From positions 1 through 39,212 of the forward strand of contig NZ_CABDWS010000024.1 of the NCBI RefSeq assembly GCF_901447495.1: a stretch of 39,212 bases of DNA. The letters are read 5' to 3'. Position 1 is the first letter of the stretch, and each line of letters begins with the position of its first letter. A model generated the notes under the pieces. The model had not been told where the DNA came from, did not search any database, and worked only from the letters and a program-made list of their open reading frames with translations. The translations under genes and the position numbers were made by a program. Source of the stretch: Haloimpatiens lingqiaonensis (GTDB lineage Bacteria; Bacillota; Clostridia; Clostridiales; Clostridiaceae). This document shows positions 15,224-24,637 of this stretch, piece after piece.

Positions 15224-15994
15224 ATGAAAAAAAGTAATTTAGTAAATAATATTGTTTTATTTCTATTTTCTATTTGTTGTATCCTAATAATTTTCATATG
15301 TTATAGGCTTATTATTTATAATAACTTCCCAAATATAGACATATCTCCATACACTGGTGAGATACTGAAAAATAGAAATAATAAAGATTTTAAAAATGCT
15401 ATAGAGGTGGTCTATAAATTAGATCAACTGAATGATAATACCGGTGGACTAAGCAAAGCAGATATTATATTACAATATGTAGATTCTCAAAATAAGCTAA
15501 TTTATAAAGGCCTTTACCTAGATGAAATTCCACAAAACATTCAATCCTCTTATGAAAAAAAACCCCTAGATACATCCTACTTACCTAAATTTAATTTTTT
15601 AGATTCTCAAGATATAAAATTTAATAAAAGTAAAAAAGCCAATAACATATTCATAGACTTAAATGAATATTTTTCATCTAATTTTTTATATAAGAATGGT
15701 GAATATTATCATCATAATCCTTCTAAAGAGCATATTGATATTTATTACAATGATCCCATTCATGTTTCAAACATAATAATTCAAATGGTAAATTCACAAT
15801 CTAACAAGGAATTTCCAATTGGCTCTGGAAATGGACTTTTATTTTCCGGTGGAAAAGCCATAGATATAGAATGGAATAAGGATTCAGATTCTCCTATAAA
15901 AATACAAGATAAAAATGGAAAGGATATTTCATTAATCCGTGGCACTACCTTTTGGATTATAGTAGATGAAAATTCTTCTGTAGTTTATAACTAA
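15224..15994 (+). CDS. Membrane-anchored DUF3048 (YerB-like) protein
   Basis: Function is unknown. The 256-aa protein has an N-terminal membrane segment (residues about 8-30) without a lipobox cysteine. A DUF3048-like N-part follows (GGLSKADIILQYVDSQNKL), then a C-part ending in GSGNGLLFSGGKAIDIEW and GTTFWIIVDENS, which match the pattern of the YerB family C-domain. Known YerB proteins are lipoproteins of about 330-340 aa, so this one is short, mainly in the N-domain. AAGGAG lies 10 bases before the ATG. It is transcribed away from the glutamate operon and may share its control region; no functional link is evident. Confidence 0.7.
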   Translation: MKKSNLVNNIVLFLFSICCILIIFICYRLIIYNNFPNIDISPYTGEILKNRNNKDFKNAIEVVYKLDQLNDNTGGLSKADIILQYVDSQNKLIYKGLYLDEIPQNIQSSYEKKPLDTSYLPKFNFLDSQDIKFNKSKKANNIFIDLNEYFSSNFLYKNGEYYHHNPSKEHIDIYYNDPIHVSNIIIQMVNSQSNKEFPIGSGNGLLFSGGKAIDIEWNKDSDSPIKIQDKNGKDISLIRGTTFWIIVDENSSVVYN

Positions 15995-16053
15995 TTCAAA
16001 TTTCGCAGTTATAAAATAAAAATATAAAATTTGCAGTTAAGTAATGGGATTAG

Positions 16054-16111
16054 CTAAGAAGTAAAAAGTAAGAGTAAAGGAAAATCCTCATTAACTCTTA
16101 CTTCTTACCTT
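16054..16111. repeat. Inverted pair of heptamer arrays between convergent genes
   Basis: AAGTAAGAGT (16066-16075) pairs with ACTCTTACTT (16094-16103), around an inner AGGA/TCCT. Both arms are built of 7-base units (TTACTTC, TTACTTT, TTTACTC type). The centre and right arm repeat the core seen at 437-470. It lies between the convergent DUF3048 and amidase genes and may terminate both transcripts, although U-tracts are poor. Confidence 0.55.
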
Positions 16112-16121
16112 TTCAATAACT

Positions 16122-16853
16122 CTATTCTTCCTTCATATTAAAGTATTCCTCCACAGACCTTGCAATAGCTTTAGCTATTTTTTCCTGATAACTCTCATCT
16201 TTTAAAAGTTCCTCTTCTCTTTCATTAGATAAAAATCCACATTCAACTATTACAGATGGTATAATATCATTGCATCTTAATATCTTATACATGTCTTTGG
16301 CATTCTTAGCTTTCCTTTTGTTTTCATTATCTAGATCCTCTATTAAATTTTTTTGTATTATATTGGCTAATTCTTGACTTTCGGGATTTCTAGAATGCCA
16401 TACCTGTGCCCCATAGTACTTACTTTGTGGAAACTTGTTCAAATGAATACTTATAAACATATGGCATTTAGTTTTTTCTTTTAGTTCACATCTTTTATTT
16501 AAATCCTCTATTTTTTTATTGTTACTATTTTCCGAATACAAACCTTCATCTTCTTCTCTGGTCATAATTACTTTATATCCTTTTTTCTCCAGTTTCTCTT
16601 TCAATTTCAAAGATATATTTAAGTTTATATGCTTTTCTACCGTACCATTTTTAGATACAGCTCCCCCATCAATGCCACCATGCCCTGGGTCAATTAATAT
16701 GCTTTTTTTCTGTAAGCCTTTATTTACTATTAGTGTTTTTCCAAATTGAACATTTGTTAACACTATTAAAAAAGCACCCAATAATATAACTCCTATGGTA
16801 GATATTAATTTATTATTTTTCACTATTTTTGCCGTTGCCAATAACCTATGCAA
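16122..16853 (-). CDS. cwlD: N-acetylmuramoyl-L-alanine amidase, CwlD type
   Basis: An Amidase_3 zinc hydrolase that cleaves the stem peptide from muramic acid; CwlD homologues do this when muramic-lactam is made in spore cortex. A membrane anchor covers residues about 15-38. Zinc and catalytic residues are visible in IDPGHGGIDGG, the Glu of TVEKHINL, SIHLN and VECGFLSNERE. Length (243 aa) fits CwlD. The start is TTG at 16851-16853, with GGAGG 7 bases upstream. In Bacillus subtilis cwlD also lies near rplM-rpsI, supporting the name. Confidence 0.85.
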   Translation of the reverse strand: MHRLLATAKIVKNNKLISTIGVILLGAFLIVLTNVQFGKTLIVNKGLQKKSILIDPGHGGIDGGAVSKNGTVEKHINLNISLKLKEKLEKKGYKVIMTREEDEGLYSENSNNKKIEDLNKRCELKEKTKCHMFISIHLNKFPQSKYYGAQVWHSRNPESQELANIIQKNLIEDLDNENKRKAKNAKDMYKILRCNDIIPSVIVECGFLSNEREEELLKDESYQEKIAKAIARSVEEYFNMKEE

Positions 16854-16908
16854 CGGTTCACCTCCTACTTTATAGCTCTCATATTATCTATATAAGAAAA
16901 TAAAAATA

Positions 16909-16944
16909 AAAATACCTAACATAATAAAATATGTTAGGTATTTT
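16909..16944 (-). terminator. Terminator of the Na/Pi cotransporter-family gene
   Basis: AAAATACCTAACATA (16909-16923) and its perfect complement (16930-16944) form a 15-bp stem with a 6-base loop. On the minus strand it is followed by TTTATTTTTATTTT. It lies 28 bases after the stop codon and upstream of cwlD. Confidence 0.85.
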
Positions 16945-16972
16945 CTATTAATTATTTTAAAATATACTATTT

Positions 16973-18595
16973 TTACTTATGCATATTTAAAACTGCTTGA
17001 GCTAAATTAGTGGAATGGTCCCCTATTCTTTCAAAGTTACTTATTATGTCTAAGAATATAGCTCCACCAGTGGCATTACATACTTCTTCATTAAGTCTCT
17101 TTATATGTGAAGCTCTCAATTCTTTTTCCATTGCGTCTATTTTTTCCTCTATGCTCAATACTTTCTTAGCAGTTTCTATATCCCTATTTTCTATACTTTC
17201 TATGCTTCCATCTAAAGCATTTATTATTTCATCAAACATGCTCTGTAATTCTTCTTCTGCCCCTTTTGAGAATTTAATTCCCTTTTGCATCTTCTCACTA
17301 GCTAAATCTACAACATTTTCTGCATGGTCTCCTATACGTTCTATATCATTTACCATATGAAACATAGATGTTACGATATCTAATTGTTCTTCTGATAACT
17401 GCTCTTTAGATAGTTTTACTAAGAAGACTGTTATTTCATCTTCCAATAAATTTATTAATTTTTCATTTTCATAAACCTTTTTAACCAAAGTTTCATCGTT
17501 GTTTTTAAAAGCATCCATTGACATTTCCAAATTAGCTTTAGCTTTGTTGGCCATTCTTATTAATTCCTTTGTGGTTTGCCCAACTGCTATAACAGGTGTT
17601 TCCAAAAGTCTATCATCTAAGTACTTAGGCTTCATAGGTTCTTTTTCATCTTCTCCTGGTATTATCTTATTAACTAATGCTACAAGATATTTTATAAATG
17701 GTAACATTATTATTGTGTTAGCTATATTAAACACTGTGTGAGCATTAGCTATTTGCCTTTTAACTACCTCTACTCCTGCAGGAGTTATATTTTTTACAAG
17801 TGCTACAAATGGATGAGTAAACGGTAAGAATATCAAAGTTCCTATTAAATTAAAAAACAAGTGTATTAGTGCTGCTTTTCTTGCAGTCTTTGAAGTTCCT
17901 ACGCTGGCTAATAACGCTGTTACACATGTACCTATGTTATTACCAAACAATATTGGTACTGCAGCTTCTAGTGGCACTCCACCTGTAGATGCCAATACAA
18001 TTAATATGGCTGTAGTTGCAGAAGAACTTTGTACAACAGCAGTCATCAAAAGTCCTGTAAGAACACCTAAAAATATATTTCCTTTTAATGTTCCCATTAA
18101 ACTTACAAAGGCTGGTGATGCAGCAATTGGTTCCATCGCTACTTTCATTAATTCCATTCCAGAGAATAAAATACCAAAACCTAATATAATATTTCCTATT
18201 TCTCTACTCTTTTTGGCTTTAGAAAATAATACAATTCCCGCTCCTACTCCTATAAAAATAGGTGCTATAGCATCTAGTTTAAATGCTATTATTTGCGCTG
18301 TAATAGTGGTTCCTATATTAGCTCCCATTATTACTGCAGCTGCTTGATACAAATTCATAAGTCCAGCATTAACAAATCCAACTACCATTACCGTAGTGGC
18401 ACTACTACTTTGAATTACAGCAGTAACCAAAGCTCCTGTCATGATTCCTTTTACTGGGTTAGAAGTTATTTTTTCAAAAAATACTTTTAGTTTTTCTCCA
18501 GATGCATTTTCAAGTCCATCGCCCATAAGCTTCATTCCATAAAGGAACATTCCAAGTCCACCAATGAGTCCAATAATTATATTTACAATACTCAT
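16973..18595 (-). CDS. Na+/phosphate cotransporter family protein with PhoU-like C-domain
   Basis: A membrane protein of the NptA/PNaS family. Two inverted repeats each carry the signature QSSSATT (AVIQSSSATTVMVVG near residue 63 and AVVQSSSATTAILIV near 195) within about eight to ten hydrophobic segments. From about residue 345 onward the protein is a helical PhoU-like bundle, with NDIERIGDHAENV and FERIGDHSTNLA as metal-binding motifs. The start chosen is the ATG at 18593-18595, with GGAG 7 bases upstream, giving 540 aa; an ATG eight codons earlier lacks a site. Phosphate uptake or export coupled to sodium is likely. PhoP-type repeats upstream fit phosphate control. Confidence 0.85.
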   Translation of the reverse strand: MSIVNIIIGLIGGLGMFLYGMKLMGDGLENASGEKLKVFFEKITSNPVKGIMTGALVTAVIQSSSATTVMVVGFVNAGLMNLYQAAAVIMGANIGTTITAQIIAFKLDAIAPIFIGVGAGIVLFSKAKKSREIGNIILGFGILFSGMELMKVAMEPIAASPAFVSLMGTLKGNIFLGVLTGLLMTAVVQSSSATTAILIVLASTGGVPLEAAVPILFGNNIGTCVTALLASVGTSKTARKAALIHLFFNLIGTLIFLPFTHPFVALVKNITPAGVEVVKRQIANAHTVFNIANTIIMLPFIKYLVALVNKIIPGEDEKEPMKPKYLDDRLLETPVIAVGQTTKELIRMANKAKANLEMSMDAFKNNDETLVKKVYENEKLINLLEDEITVFLVKLSKEQLSEEQLDIVTSMFHMVNDIERIGDHAENVVDLASEKMQKGIKFSKGAEEELQSMFDEIINALDGSIESIENRDIETAKKVLSIEEKIDAMEKELRASHIKRLNEEVCNATGGAIFLDIISNFERIGDHSTNLAQAVLNMHK

Positions 18596-18662
18596 ACTTT
18601 TTCTCCAATTACTTAACATTAAATTTTCATTAATATGTAATTAAATATCTGCACCATTTTAA

Positions 18663-18691
18663 ATAATACTACAAAAATTACGATTTAGTAA
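18663..18691 (-). promoter_or_regulatory. Promoter candidate for the Na/Pi cotransporter-family gene
   Basis: On the minus strand TTACTA (18686-18691) and TATTAT (18663-18668) are 17 bases apart. The -35 is weak, as expected for an activator-dependent promoter. Confidence 0.45.
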
Positions 18692-18724
18692 CATTTTTAT
18701 TAATTATTTAACATTGATTTAACA
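18687..18724 (-). promoter_or_regulatory. Possible PhoP-type direct repeats
   Basis: TTTAACA occurs at 18707-18713 and 18718-18724 on the plus strand, exactly 11 bases apart, with a weaker AGTAACA at 18687-18693. On the minus strand they read TGTTAAA, upstream of and overlapping the candidate -35. Spaced hexamer repeats of this kind are known PhoP sites in Firmicutes, and the gene concerned is a phosphate transporter homologue. The rest of the 329-base gap is AT-rich, apart from the terminator at 18881-18904. Confidence 0.4.
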
Positions 18725-18880
18725 TTGGACTATGAAATATTTAATATAATATATTATTACTATATATTGCTATATTTGCCTATTATTTAAGATTATATAC
18801 CGTATTTAATCTTAAATAGTAATTATATTTAATGGATTGTGCATAATTTTTTAAACTCTTATAATTTATTATAAATAAAA

Positions 18881-18904
18881 AAAGAGAGGTATATACCTCT
18901 CTTT
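18881..18904 (-). terminator. Terminator of the rplM-rpsI operon
   Basis: AAAGAGAGGT and ACCTCTCTTT form a 10-bp perfect stem around ATAT. Read on the minus strand it runs into TTTTTATTTATAA. It lies 20 bases after the rpsI stop codon. Confidence 0.88.
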
Positions 18905-18924
18905 CCATACGGTTGTATAAAATA

Positions 18925-19317
18925 CTATCTCTTTGAGAATTGTGGAGCTCTTCTTGCTTTTTTAAGACCGTATTTCTTTCTTTCCTTCATTCTTGGATCT
19001 CTTGTTATAAATCCAGCTTTCTTAAGTTCTGGCTTTAAGTTTTCATCAACTTTTACCAAAGCTCTTGATATACCATGTCTTATTGCTCCAGCTTGACCTG
19101 TAAATCCACCACCGTGTACATTAACTAGTACATCATATTTTTCTTTTGTTCCAGTTAATACTAATGGTTGGTTTACTATAACTTTTAAAGTATCTAATCC
19201 GAAGTAATCTTCCATGTCTCTTTTATTTATAGTTACTTTACCTTCTCCTGGTACAAGTATAACTCTTGCTATTGATTTCTTTCTTCTTCCTGTTCCGAAA
19301 TATTGAACTTTAGCCAT
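18925..19317 (-). CDS. rpsI: 30S ribosomal protein S9
   Basis: S9 sits in the head of the small subunit; its C-terminal tail reaches the P-site tRNA. The start is the ATG at 19315-19317, with GGAGG 7 bases upstream, giving 130 aa that begin [15 protein letters not shown]; an ATG eight codons earlier is ignored. The tail ends [17 protein letters not shown], with the conserved terminal arginine-rich SKR. It is cotranscribed with rplM, 24 bases after its stop codon, and followed by a strong terminator. Confidence 0.97.
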   Translation of the reverse strand: MAKVQYFGTGRRKKSIARVILVPGEGKVTINKRDMEDYFGLDTLKVIVNQPLVLTGTKEKYDVLVNVHGGGFTGQAGAIRHGISRALVKVDENLKPELKKAGFITRDPRMKERKKYGLKKARRAPQFSKR

Positions 19318-19341
19318 TTCATATCCTCCTTCCGCTTCCAA

Positions 19342-19776
19342 TTAGTATCTTAATTCTAATACTTCTGGTTTTTGAGCTTGATTATCATGCTCTTCACCTT
19401 TGTATACTTTTAACTTAGTTAACATTTGACGACCTAATGGACCGCTTGGAAGCATTCTTCTAACAGCTTCTTGGAAAACAAATTCTGGTTTCTTAGCTAA
19501 TGCTTCTTTGTATGATATCTCTTTTAATCCACCTGGATATAATGAGTGATGTCTTAACATCTTTTGATCAAGTTTCTTTCCTGTTAAAAGAACCTTGTCA
19601 GCATTTAAAACTATTACGTAATCTCCTGTATCAACATTAGGAGTATATGTAGGTTTGTTTTTTCCTCTTAATATTGATGCTATTTGGCTAGCAGCTCTAC
19701 CTAGTGGTTTTCCTGCTACATCTATTACATACCATTTTCTTTCAACTTCTTGCGGTTTTGCAATATATGATTTCAT
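19342..19776 (-). CDS. rplM: 50S ribosomal protein L13
   Basis: L13 is an early-assembly protein of the large subunit. The 144-aa sequence begins [19 protein letters not shown] and has the usual [10 protein letters not shown]-type and [17 protein letters not shown] blocks, with [16 protein letters not shown] in the C-terminal half. The ATG follows GGGAGGG. It has its own strong promoter (19870-19898) and a structured leader, which in Firmicutes is a known site for L13 feedback control. Confidence 0.97.
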   Translation of the reverse strand: MKSYIAKPQEVERKWYVIDVAGKPLGRAASQIASILRGKNKPTYTPNVDTGDYVIVLNADKVLLTGKKLDQKMLRHHSLYPGGLKEISYKEALAKKPEFVFQEAVRRMLPSGPLGRQMLTKLKVYKGEEHDNQAQKPEVLELRY

Positions 19777-19862
19777 CTTTTTCCCTCCCTAAAAAGTCTT
19801 CTTGTTGTATTTCGTTCTATCATAAAGATCCGGGGCTAGTGGATCTTATATACAATACAAAC
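19777..19862 (-). ncRNA. rplM leader RNA, probable L13 leader
   Basis: The minus-strand leader contains a 7-bp stem AAGATCC/GGATCTT (19841-19847 with 19825-19831) closing a 9-base loop ACTAGCCCC. It is placed between a strong promoter and the rplM ribosome binding site. Firmicutes are known to have an L13-binding leader at this locus, and the loop-and-stem sequence agrees with my memory of it. A covariance search would settle it. Confidence 0.6.
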
Positions 19863-19869
19863 TTCTTTT

Positions 19870-19898
19870 ATTATAATACATTCTCCCGGGCGTGTCAA
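19870..19898 (-). promoter_or_regulatory. Strong sigma-A promoter of rplM-rpsI
   Basis: Consensus TTGACA (19893-19898) and TATAAT (19870-19875) are separated by 17 bases. The -35 lies 26 bases beyond the truA stop codon. Confidence 0.88.
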
Positions 19899-19923
19899 CG
19901 ACTATATGCGTTATAAATACATT

Positions 19924-20658
19924 TTAATAAAAAACTTTTTCAAGACACAAACCACAGGCTGGTACAACCTTACCTGCTTTAGTTCTATCCTTACTTTCTA
20001 GTATTTCCTTCACTTCTTCTGGCTGAATTTTTTCTGTTCCAACATCTAATAGAGTTCCAACTATTATTCTAACCATATTATATAAAAATCCATCAGCAGA
20101 TACTGATATCTTAATTATATCTTCCTCCTTAGTTATACATAATTCATGTATATTTCTTATGGAGGTTTTTACAGAACTTCCCTTAGTTTTAAAAGCTGAA
20201 AAATCATGAGTTCCTATTATATATTTACATGAAGATTTCATTTTTTCTATTTGCAATTTTCTTGTAAAACTATACATATAGTTTCTATAAATAGCACAGG
20301 GTTGCTCTCTATTGTATATGCTATAAATGTATCTCTTCCCTTTGCAATTATATCTAGCATGAAAATCCTCTAAAACTTCTTTAGACTCTAGTATAACAAT
20401 GTCATTAGGCAATTTAGAGTTTAAGGCTTCTCTAAACTTTTCTGAAGGTATGGTACTATTGGTAAAAAAATTTGCCACATATTCCTTTGCATGGACTCCT
20501 GTATCTGTTCTACTACATCCTATTAATTTTACATCTTCCTTAGTTAGAGCTCTTATAGTATCTTCCAAAACTCCCTGTACTGTAATCCTATCCTTTTGTA
20601 CTTGCCACCCAAAGTAATTTGTTCCATCATACTCTATTTTAATTTTAATATTCTTCAT
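19924..20658 (-). CDS. truA: tRNA pseudouridine(38-40) synthase TruA
   Basis: TruA isomerises uridines 38-40 in the anticodon arm of many tRNAs. The catalytic aspartate lies in GCSRTDTGVHA (about residues 46-56 from the chosen start), and the fold begins KIEYDGTNYFGWQVQ. The ATG at 20656-20658 overlaps the ecfT stop codon (TAATG), giving 244 aa. A TTG two codons earlier, closer to GGAG, is an alternative. It is the last gene of the ecfA1-ecfA2-ecfT-truA group. Confidence 0.95.
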   Translation of the reverse strand: MKNIKIKIEYDGTNYFGWQVQKDRITVQGVLEDTIRALTKEDVKLIGCSRTDTGVHAKEYVANFFTNSTIPSEKFREALNSKLPNDIVILESKEVLEDFHARYNCKGKRYIYSIYNREQPCAIYRNYMYSFTRKLQIEKMKSSCKYIIGTHDFSAFKTKGSSVKTSIRNIHELCITKEEDIIKISVSADGFLYNMVRIIVGTLLDVGTEKIQPEEVKEILESKDRTKAGKVVPACGLCLEKVFY

Positions 20659-21461
20659 TACCAAAATCTACTCCATACAGATATTGTAACCAAAGCCCCT
20701 GTTAATATAGTTGCTACAGAATCCCTATAAGTAAATTGTAATTGTTTCATTCTAGTTCTTCCTTCTCCACCTCTATAGCATCTAGCTTCCATAGCCATAG
20801 CAAGTTCATCTGCTCTTCTAAAAGAACTTATAAATAGTGGTACTAAAAGTGGTATAAGGTTTTTGGCCTTATCAATTATTCCACCTGATTCAAAATCAGC
20901 TCCCCTTGCCATCTGTGCTTTCATTATTTTATCAGTTTCATCTATAAGCGTAGGAATAAATCTAAGGGCTATGGTCATCATCATAGCTAACTCATGAGCA
21001 GGCAATCCTAGCTTTTTAAATGGATTTAATAATTTTTCTATTCCATCTGTTAGTTGTATAGGTGAAGTGGTCAATGTTAGTAAGGAAGTTCCCACTATCA
21101 AAAGTACTAATCTAATTATCATAAAAATAGCTAATCTTAATCCCTCACTATAAATCTTTATAAATTTCCATGCAAATAAAGGCTCCCCAGAACCTCTAGT
21201 CATGAATACATTTAATATAGCAGTGATTAACAATAGAATAAAAATTGGTTTTATACTTTTATATATATAATTAAAGGATACTTTAGATATAACTATAGCT
21301 CCTACTATAAAAGCCACTATAAATATATATCCTTTAAAGTTTTTTACTATAAATAAGTTTATTATAAATATAAAAGAAATGAGAATTTTTACTCTCGGGT
21401 CCATCTTGTGTATAAAAGAATCCCCTGGTATATATTGTCCAATGCTAATATCCTTAATCAT
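20658..21461 (-). CDS. ecfT: Energy-coupling factor transporter transmembrane protein EcfT
   Basis: EcfT is the membrane scaffold that couples the two ATPases to interchangeable vitamin-binding S components. The 267-aa protein has hydrophobic segments from about residue 30 to 130, and near the C-terminus. Two short coupling-helix motifs are seen, [13 protein letters not shown] and [12 protein letters not shown]. The start is the ATG at 21459-21461, with AGAGG 8 bases upstream; it overlaps ecfA2 by 8 bases. No S component is encoded in the window, so the substrate set cannot be told. Confidence 0.93.
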   Translation of the reverse strand: MIKDISIGQYIPGDSFIHKMDPRVKILISFIFIINLFIVKNFKGYIFIVAFIVGAIVISKVSFNYIYKSIKPIFILLLITAILNVFMTRGSGEPLFAWKFIKIYSEGLRLAIFMIIRLVLLIVGTSLLTLTTSPIQLTDGIEKLLNPFKKLGLPAHELAMMMTIALRFIPTLIDETDKIMKAQMARGADFESGGIIDKAKNLIPLLVPLFISSFRRADELAMAMEARCYRGGEGRTRMKQLQFTYRDSVATILTGALVTISVWSRFW

Positions 21462-22317
21462 TTTTAGCACCTCTCAGTACTTTAAGAATTTCTCTTTTAG
21501 CTTGTTCTATGGTAAACACTTCCTCTGATACATTCATACCAGCTTCTCTAAGTTTAAGCATTAAATAAGTTATCTGTGGTGCTGCTAATCCTACTTCTTC
21601 TAAAATATCTACATGCTTAAAAACTTCATTTGGTTTTCCATCTAATATATTTTTGCCCTTATGCATAACAATAATTCTTTCTGCAACCTTAGCCACATCC
21701 TCCATACTATGAGATACTAAAATTATTGTCATTTTATATTCCTTGTGAAGAGCAATTATTTGACCAAGAATTTCTTCTCTCCCCCTTGGATCCAATCCCG
21801 CTGTTGGCTCATCTAATATTAAAACCTTAGGTTCCATAGCTACAACTCCAGCTATAGCAACTCTTCTCTTTTGTCCACCACTTAATTCAAAAGGTGATTT
21901 ATTTCTATAGGTTTCATAATCTAACCCAACCATTTTCATAGCCCTTTTTACTCTAGTTTCAACTTCTTTTTCATCTAACTTTAGATTTTTAGGTCCAAAA
22001 GCAATATCCTTTTCTACTGTTTCTTCAAAAAGTTGATATTCTGGGTATTGAAATACAAGTCCTACTTTTCTTCTCACAAGACTTAACTTTACTTCTTTAC
22101 TTGTTATATCTACATTATCTACTATTATTTTGCCGCTAGTTGGTTTTAAAAGTCCATTTATATGCTGAACCAAAGTTGACTTTCCTGACCCAGTATGACC
22201 AATTAAAGCTACAAATTCGCCATCATTTATTTCCAGCGACACGTCATCTAAAGCCTTCTTTTCAAAAGGCGTATTTGGCATATATGTGTGTATTAAATTC
22301 TCTATTTTAATTGACAT
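21454..22317 (-). CDS. ecfA2: Energy-coupling factor transporter ATPase EcfA2
   Basis: One of two ATPases powering ECF vitamin and metal importers. The 287-aa protein shows Walker [10 protein letters not shown] (about 39-47), Q-loop [12 protein letters not shown], signature [14 protein letters not shown], Walker [13 protein letters not shown] and switch His in [10 protein letters not shown]. The insertion after the Q-loop ([14 protein letters not shown]) is typical of EcfA proteins. It overlaps ecfA1 by 16 bases and ecfT by 8. Confidence 0.95.
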   Translation of the reverse strand: MSIKIENLIHTYMPNTPFEKKALDDVSLEINDGEFVALIGHTGSGKSTLVQHINGLLKPTSGKIIVDNVDITSKEVKLSLVRRKVGLVFQYPEYQLFEETVEKDIAFGPKNLKLDEKEVETRVKRAMKMVGLDYETYRNKSPFELSGGQKRRVAIAGVVAMEPKVLILDEPTAGLDPRGREEILGQIIALHKEYKMTIILVSHSMEDVAKVAERIIVMHKGKNILDGKPNEVFKHVDILEEVGLAAPQITYLMLKLREAGMNVSEEVFTIEQAKREILKVLRGAKND

Positions 22318-23150
22318 AATCTACTCACCATCTCATTTATCGTTAATATATCAGTGTCTATGTTTATGCCACTCTTTTTCAATTCATAAGCTAATTCTGT
22401 TACTTGAGGAACATCTAATCCTACTTTTTTCATAGTAGAAACATCACTAAAAATTTGCACTGGAGTTCCTTCTTTTATTACTTTACCTTCATCCATTATA
22501 ATTACTCTATCTGCTTCTACTGCTTCTTCCATATAGTGTGTTATTAATACTATTGTTATTCCGTAATTCTTATTTATGTCCTTTATTGTATTTACAACTT
22601 CTTTTCTTCCTGATGGATCTAGCATAGCAGTAGGCTCATCAAATATTATACACTTTGGACTCATAGCCAATATACCAGCTATAGCAACCCTCTGCTTTTG
22701 ACCACCAGATAAAAGGTGTGGTGCATGATTTTTGTATTCATACATGTCTACTTTCTTTAAAGCTTCTTCTACTCTTGTTCTTATTTCTTCTGGTTTTATA
22801 CCTATATTTTCTGGTCCAAAAGCCACGTCATCTTCTACAATTGTGGCTACTAACTGATTGTCTGGATTTTGAAAAACCATGCCTGCAGCATTTCGTATTT
22901 TCCATAAATAATTTTCATCTGCGGTATCCATACCTGACACATATACCTTACCGCTAGTAGGTAGAAGTAAAGCATTCATATGCTTTGCCAATGTAGATTT
23001 TCCTGAACCATTATGGCCTAAAACAACTAAAAACTCTCCTTCTTTTATATCTAAATCTACTCCATTTATAGCTAGTTTTTTTAAACTTTCATCACTAGTT
23101 GCAGAATACTCAAAAGTTAAATTTCTACATTCTATCATATTCGCTTCCAT
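22302..23150 (-). CDS. ecfA1: Energy-coupling factor transporter ATPase EcfA1
   Basis: Partner of EcfA2. It shows Walker [15 protein letters not shown]-loop [17 protein letters not shown], signature [14 protein letters not shown], Walker [13 protein letters not shown] and the switch histidine in [11 protein letters not shown]. The start chosen is the second of three nearby ATGs (23148-23150), 8 bases after AAGGAG, giving 282 aa. The first ATG is only 2 bases from that site, and the third would drop four more residues. The gene opens the ECF group downstream of rplQ and a terminator-like hairpin. Confidence 0.95.
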   Translation of the reverse strand: MEANMIECRNLTFEYSATSDESLKKLAINGVDLDIKEGEFLVVLGHNGSGKSTLAKHMNALLLPTSGKVYVSGMDTADENYLWKIRNAAGMVFQNPDNQLVATIVEDDVAFGPENIGIKPEEIRTRVEEALKKVDMYEYKNHAPHLLSGGQKQRVAIAGILAMSPKCIIFDEPTAMLDPSGRKEVVNTIKDINKNYGITIVLITHYMEEAVEADRVIIMDEGKVIKEGTPVQIFSDVSTMKKVGLDVPQVTELAYELKKSGINIDTDILTINEMVSRLCQLK

Positions 23151-23222
23151 CTTCATGACTCCTTATCTTAAGAGCTTATAGACTTACTTACATATGTAAT
23201 TATTTCTTTATATAGCAAAAGA

Positions 23223-23250
23223 GGGACTAAGCATTAAGAAACTTAATCCC
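23223..23250 (-). terminator. Hairpin between rplQ and ecfA1
   Basis: GGGACTAAG (23223-23231) pairs with CTTAATCCC (23242-23250) over 9 positions including one G-U. On the minus strand the stem is followed by TCTTTTGCTA. It likely ends or attenuates the long ribosomal transcript before the ECF genes. Confidence 0.65.
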
Positions 23251-23260
23251 TTATTTTATA

Positions 23261-23602
23261 TTAAACTAGCTCTAGAATTACTACTTCAGCAGCGTCTCCT
23301 CTTCTTGGTCCTACTTTGTATATTCTTGTGTACCCACCATTTCTTTCAGCATACTTTGGTGCTATATCACTGAATAACTTTTCTACTACTTCTTTTTCTT
23401 GTACAAACGCAGCTACCTGTCTTCTAGCATGTAGATCTCCTCTTTTAGCTAGAGTTATCATCTTTTCTGCTAGTTTTTTAGTTTCTTTAGCTCTTGTTTC
23501 TGTAGTTTCTATTTTCTCGTTTTTTAAGAAGCTAGTAACTAAGTTTCTTAGCATTGCTCTTCTATGATCAGTTGGACGTCCCAACTTGCGATATCCTGCC
23601 AT
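23261..23602 (-). CDS. rplQ: 50S ribosomal protein L17
   Basis: L17 lies near the exit-tunnel region of the large subunit. The 113-aa sequence begins [20 protein letters not shown], diagnostic for the family, and ends [20 protein letters not shown]. Length is the short bacterial form. It follows rpoA by 12 bases and is the last gene of the alpha operon. Confidence 0.97.
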   Translation of the reverse strand: MAGYRKLGRPTDHRRAMLRNLVTSFLKNEKIETTETRAKETKKLAEKMITLAKRGDLHARRQVAAFVQEKEVVEKLFSDIAPKYAERNGGYTRIYKVGPRRGDAAEVVILELV

Positions 23603-23614
23603 GTCCTTACCTCC

Positions 23615-24562
23615 TTACTCTTCGCTCTGTTTTAAATTCAAGCCTAAATCGTCTAATTTCTTCTGAACTTCTTCTAATGACTTTTTACCTAGATTTCTAA
23701 CTTTCATCATATCATCCATGGTTCTTTCAGTTAGCTCTTGTACTGTATTTATACCTGCTCTCTTTAAACAGTTATAACTTCTTACAGATAAATCAAGCTC
23801 TTCTATAGTCATCTCAAGAACTTTTTCTTTCTTGTCTTCTTCTTTTTCAACCATTATTTCCATATCATCAGCATGATCTGTTAATGACATAAATAACTTA
23901 AAGTGTTCTATAAGTATTTTGGCTGAAAGACTTATTGCTTCCTCTGGTCTAATAGTACCATTAGTCCACAATTCTATAGTTAACTTATCATAGTCTGTAA
24001 TTTGACCTACTCTTGTGTTTTCTACAGTGTAGTTAACTCTCTTTACAGGAGTGTATATTGAATCAACAGGAATAGTAGCTATAGGCAAATCTAATGATTT
24101 GTTTTTATTTTGAGATACATATCCTCTACCTCTATCAACATTTATCTCCATATGCAATCTTCCATTGTCATCTAAAGTTGCAATGTATAGGTCTTTATTA
24201 ACTACTTCTACTGAACCATCAGTTATAATATCTCCAGCAGTAACAACTCCTGGTCCTTTAGCATCTATATAAACCGTCTTTGGTCCATCTCCTGTCATCT
24301 TGAACGCTAATCCTTTTATATTTAGGATTAATTCTGTAACATCTTCTTTTACACCTTTAACTGTGGAAAACTCATGTAGAACTTCATCAATTTTAACTGA
24401 GGTTGCAGCAACTCCAGGTAAGGAGGATAAAAGAATTCTCCTTAAGGAATTGCCCAGTGTGATACCATAACCTCTTTCTAATGGTTCTACCACAAACTTA
24501 CCATAGATATTATCTTCAGAAATTTCCACGCACTCTATTTTTGGCTTTTCTATCTCTAACAC
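23615..24562 (-). CDS. rpoA: RNA polymerase alpha subunit
   Basis: Alpha dimerises through its N-terminal domain to start polymerase assembly, and its C-terminal domain contacts UP elements and activators. The 315-aa protein has [20 protein letters not shown] near residue 30 and [19 protein letters not shown] near 175. After an acidic linker (KEEDKKEK) comes the C-domain [18 protein letters not shown] and [12 protein letters not shown]. It lies 75 bases after rpsD, and a GGAGGG site precedes the ATG. Confidence 0.98.
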   Translation of the reverse strand: MLEIEKPKIECVEISEDNIYGKFVVEPLERGYGITLGNSLRRILLSSLPGVAATSVKIDEVLHEFSTVKGVKEDVTELILNIKGLAFKMTGDGPKTVYIDAKGPGVVTAGDIITDGSVEVVNKDLYIATLDDNGRLHMEINVDRGRGYVSQNKNKSLDLPIATIPVDSIYTPVKRVNYTVENTRVGQITDYDKLTIELWTNGTIRPEEAISLSAKILIEHFKLFMSLTDHADDMEIMVEKEEDKKEKVLEMTIEELDLSVRSYNCLKRAGINTVQELTERTMDDMMKVRNLGKKSLEEVQKKLDDLGLNLKQSEE

Positions 24563-24637
24563 TAGATAAACCCTCCTTTTTCTTTTAATAACGACCTTAT
24601 ATTGAGGGCAACTGATTTTACACGCATTTACAACCTA

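Noticed and set aside
15224-15994. Lipoprotein signal in the DUF3048 protein
   Set aside because: The cysteines in the hydrophobic segment lack a small residue before them, so no proper lipobox is present. A membrane anchor is more likely.
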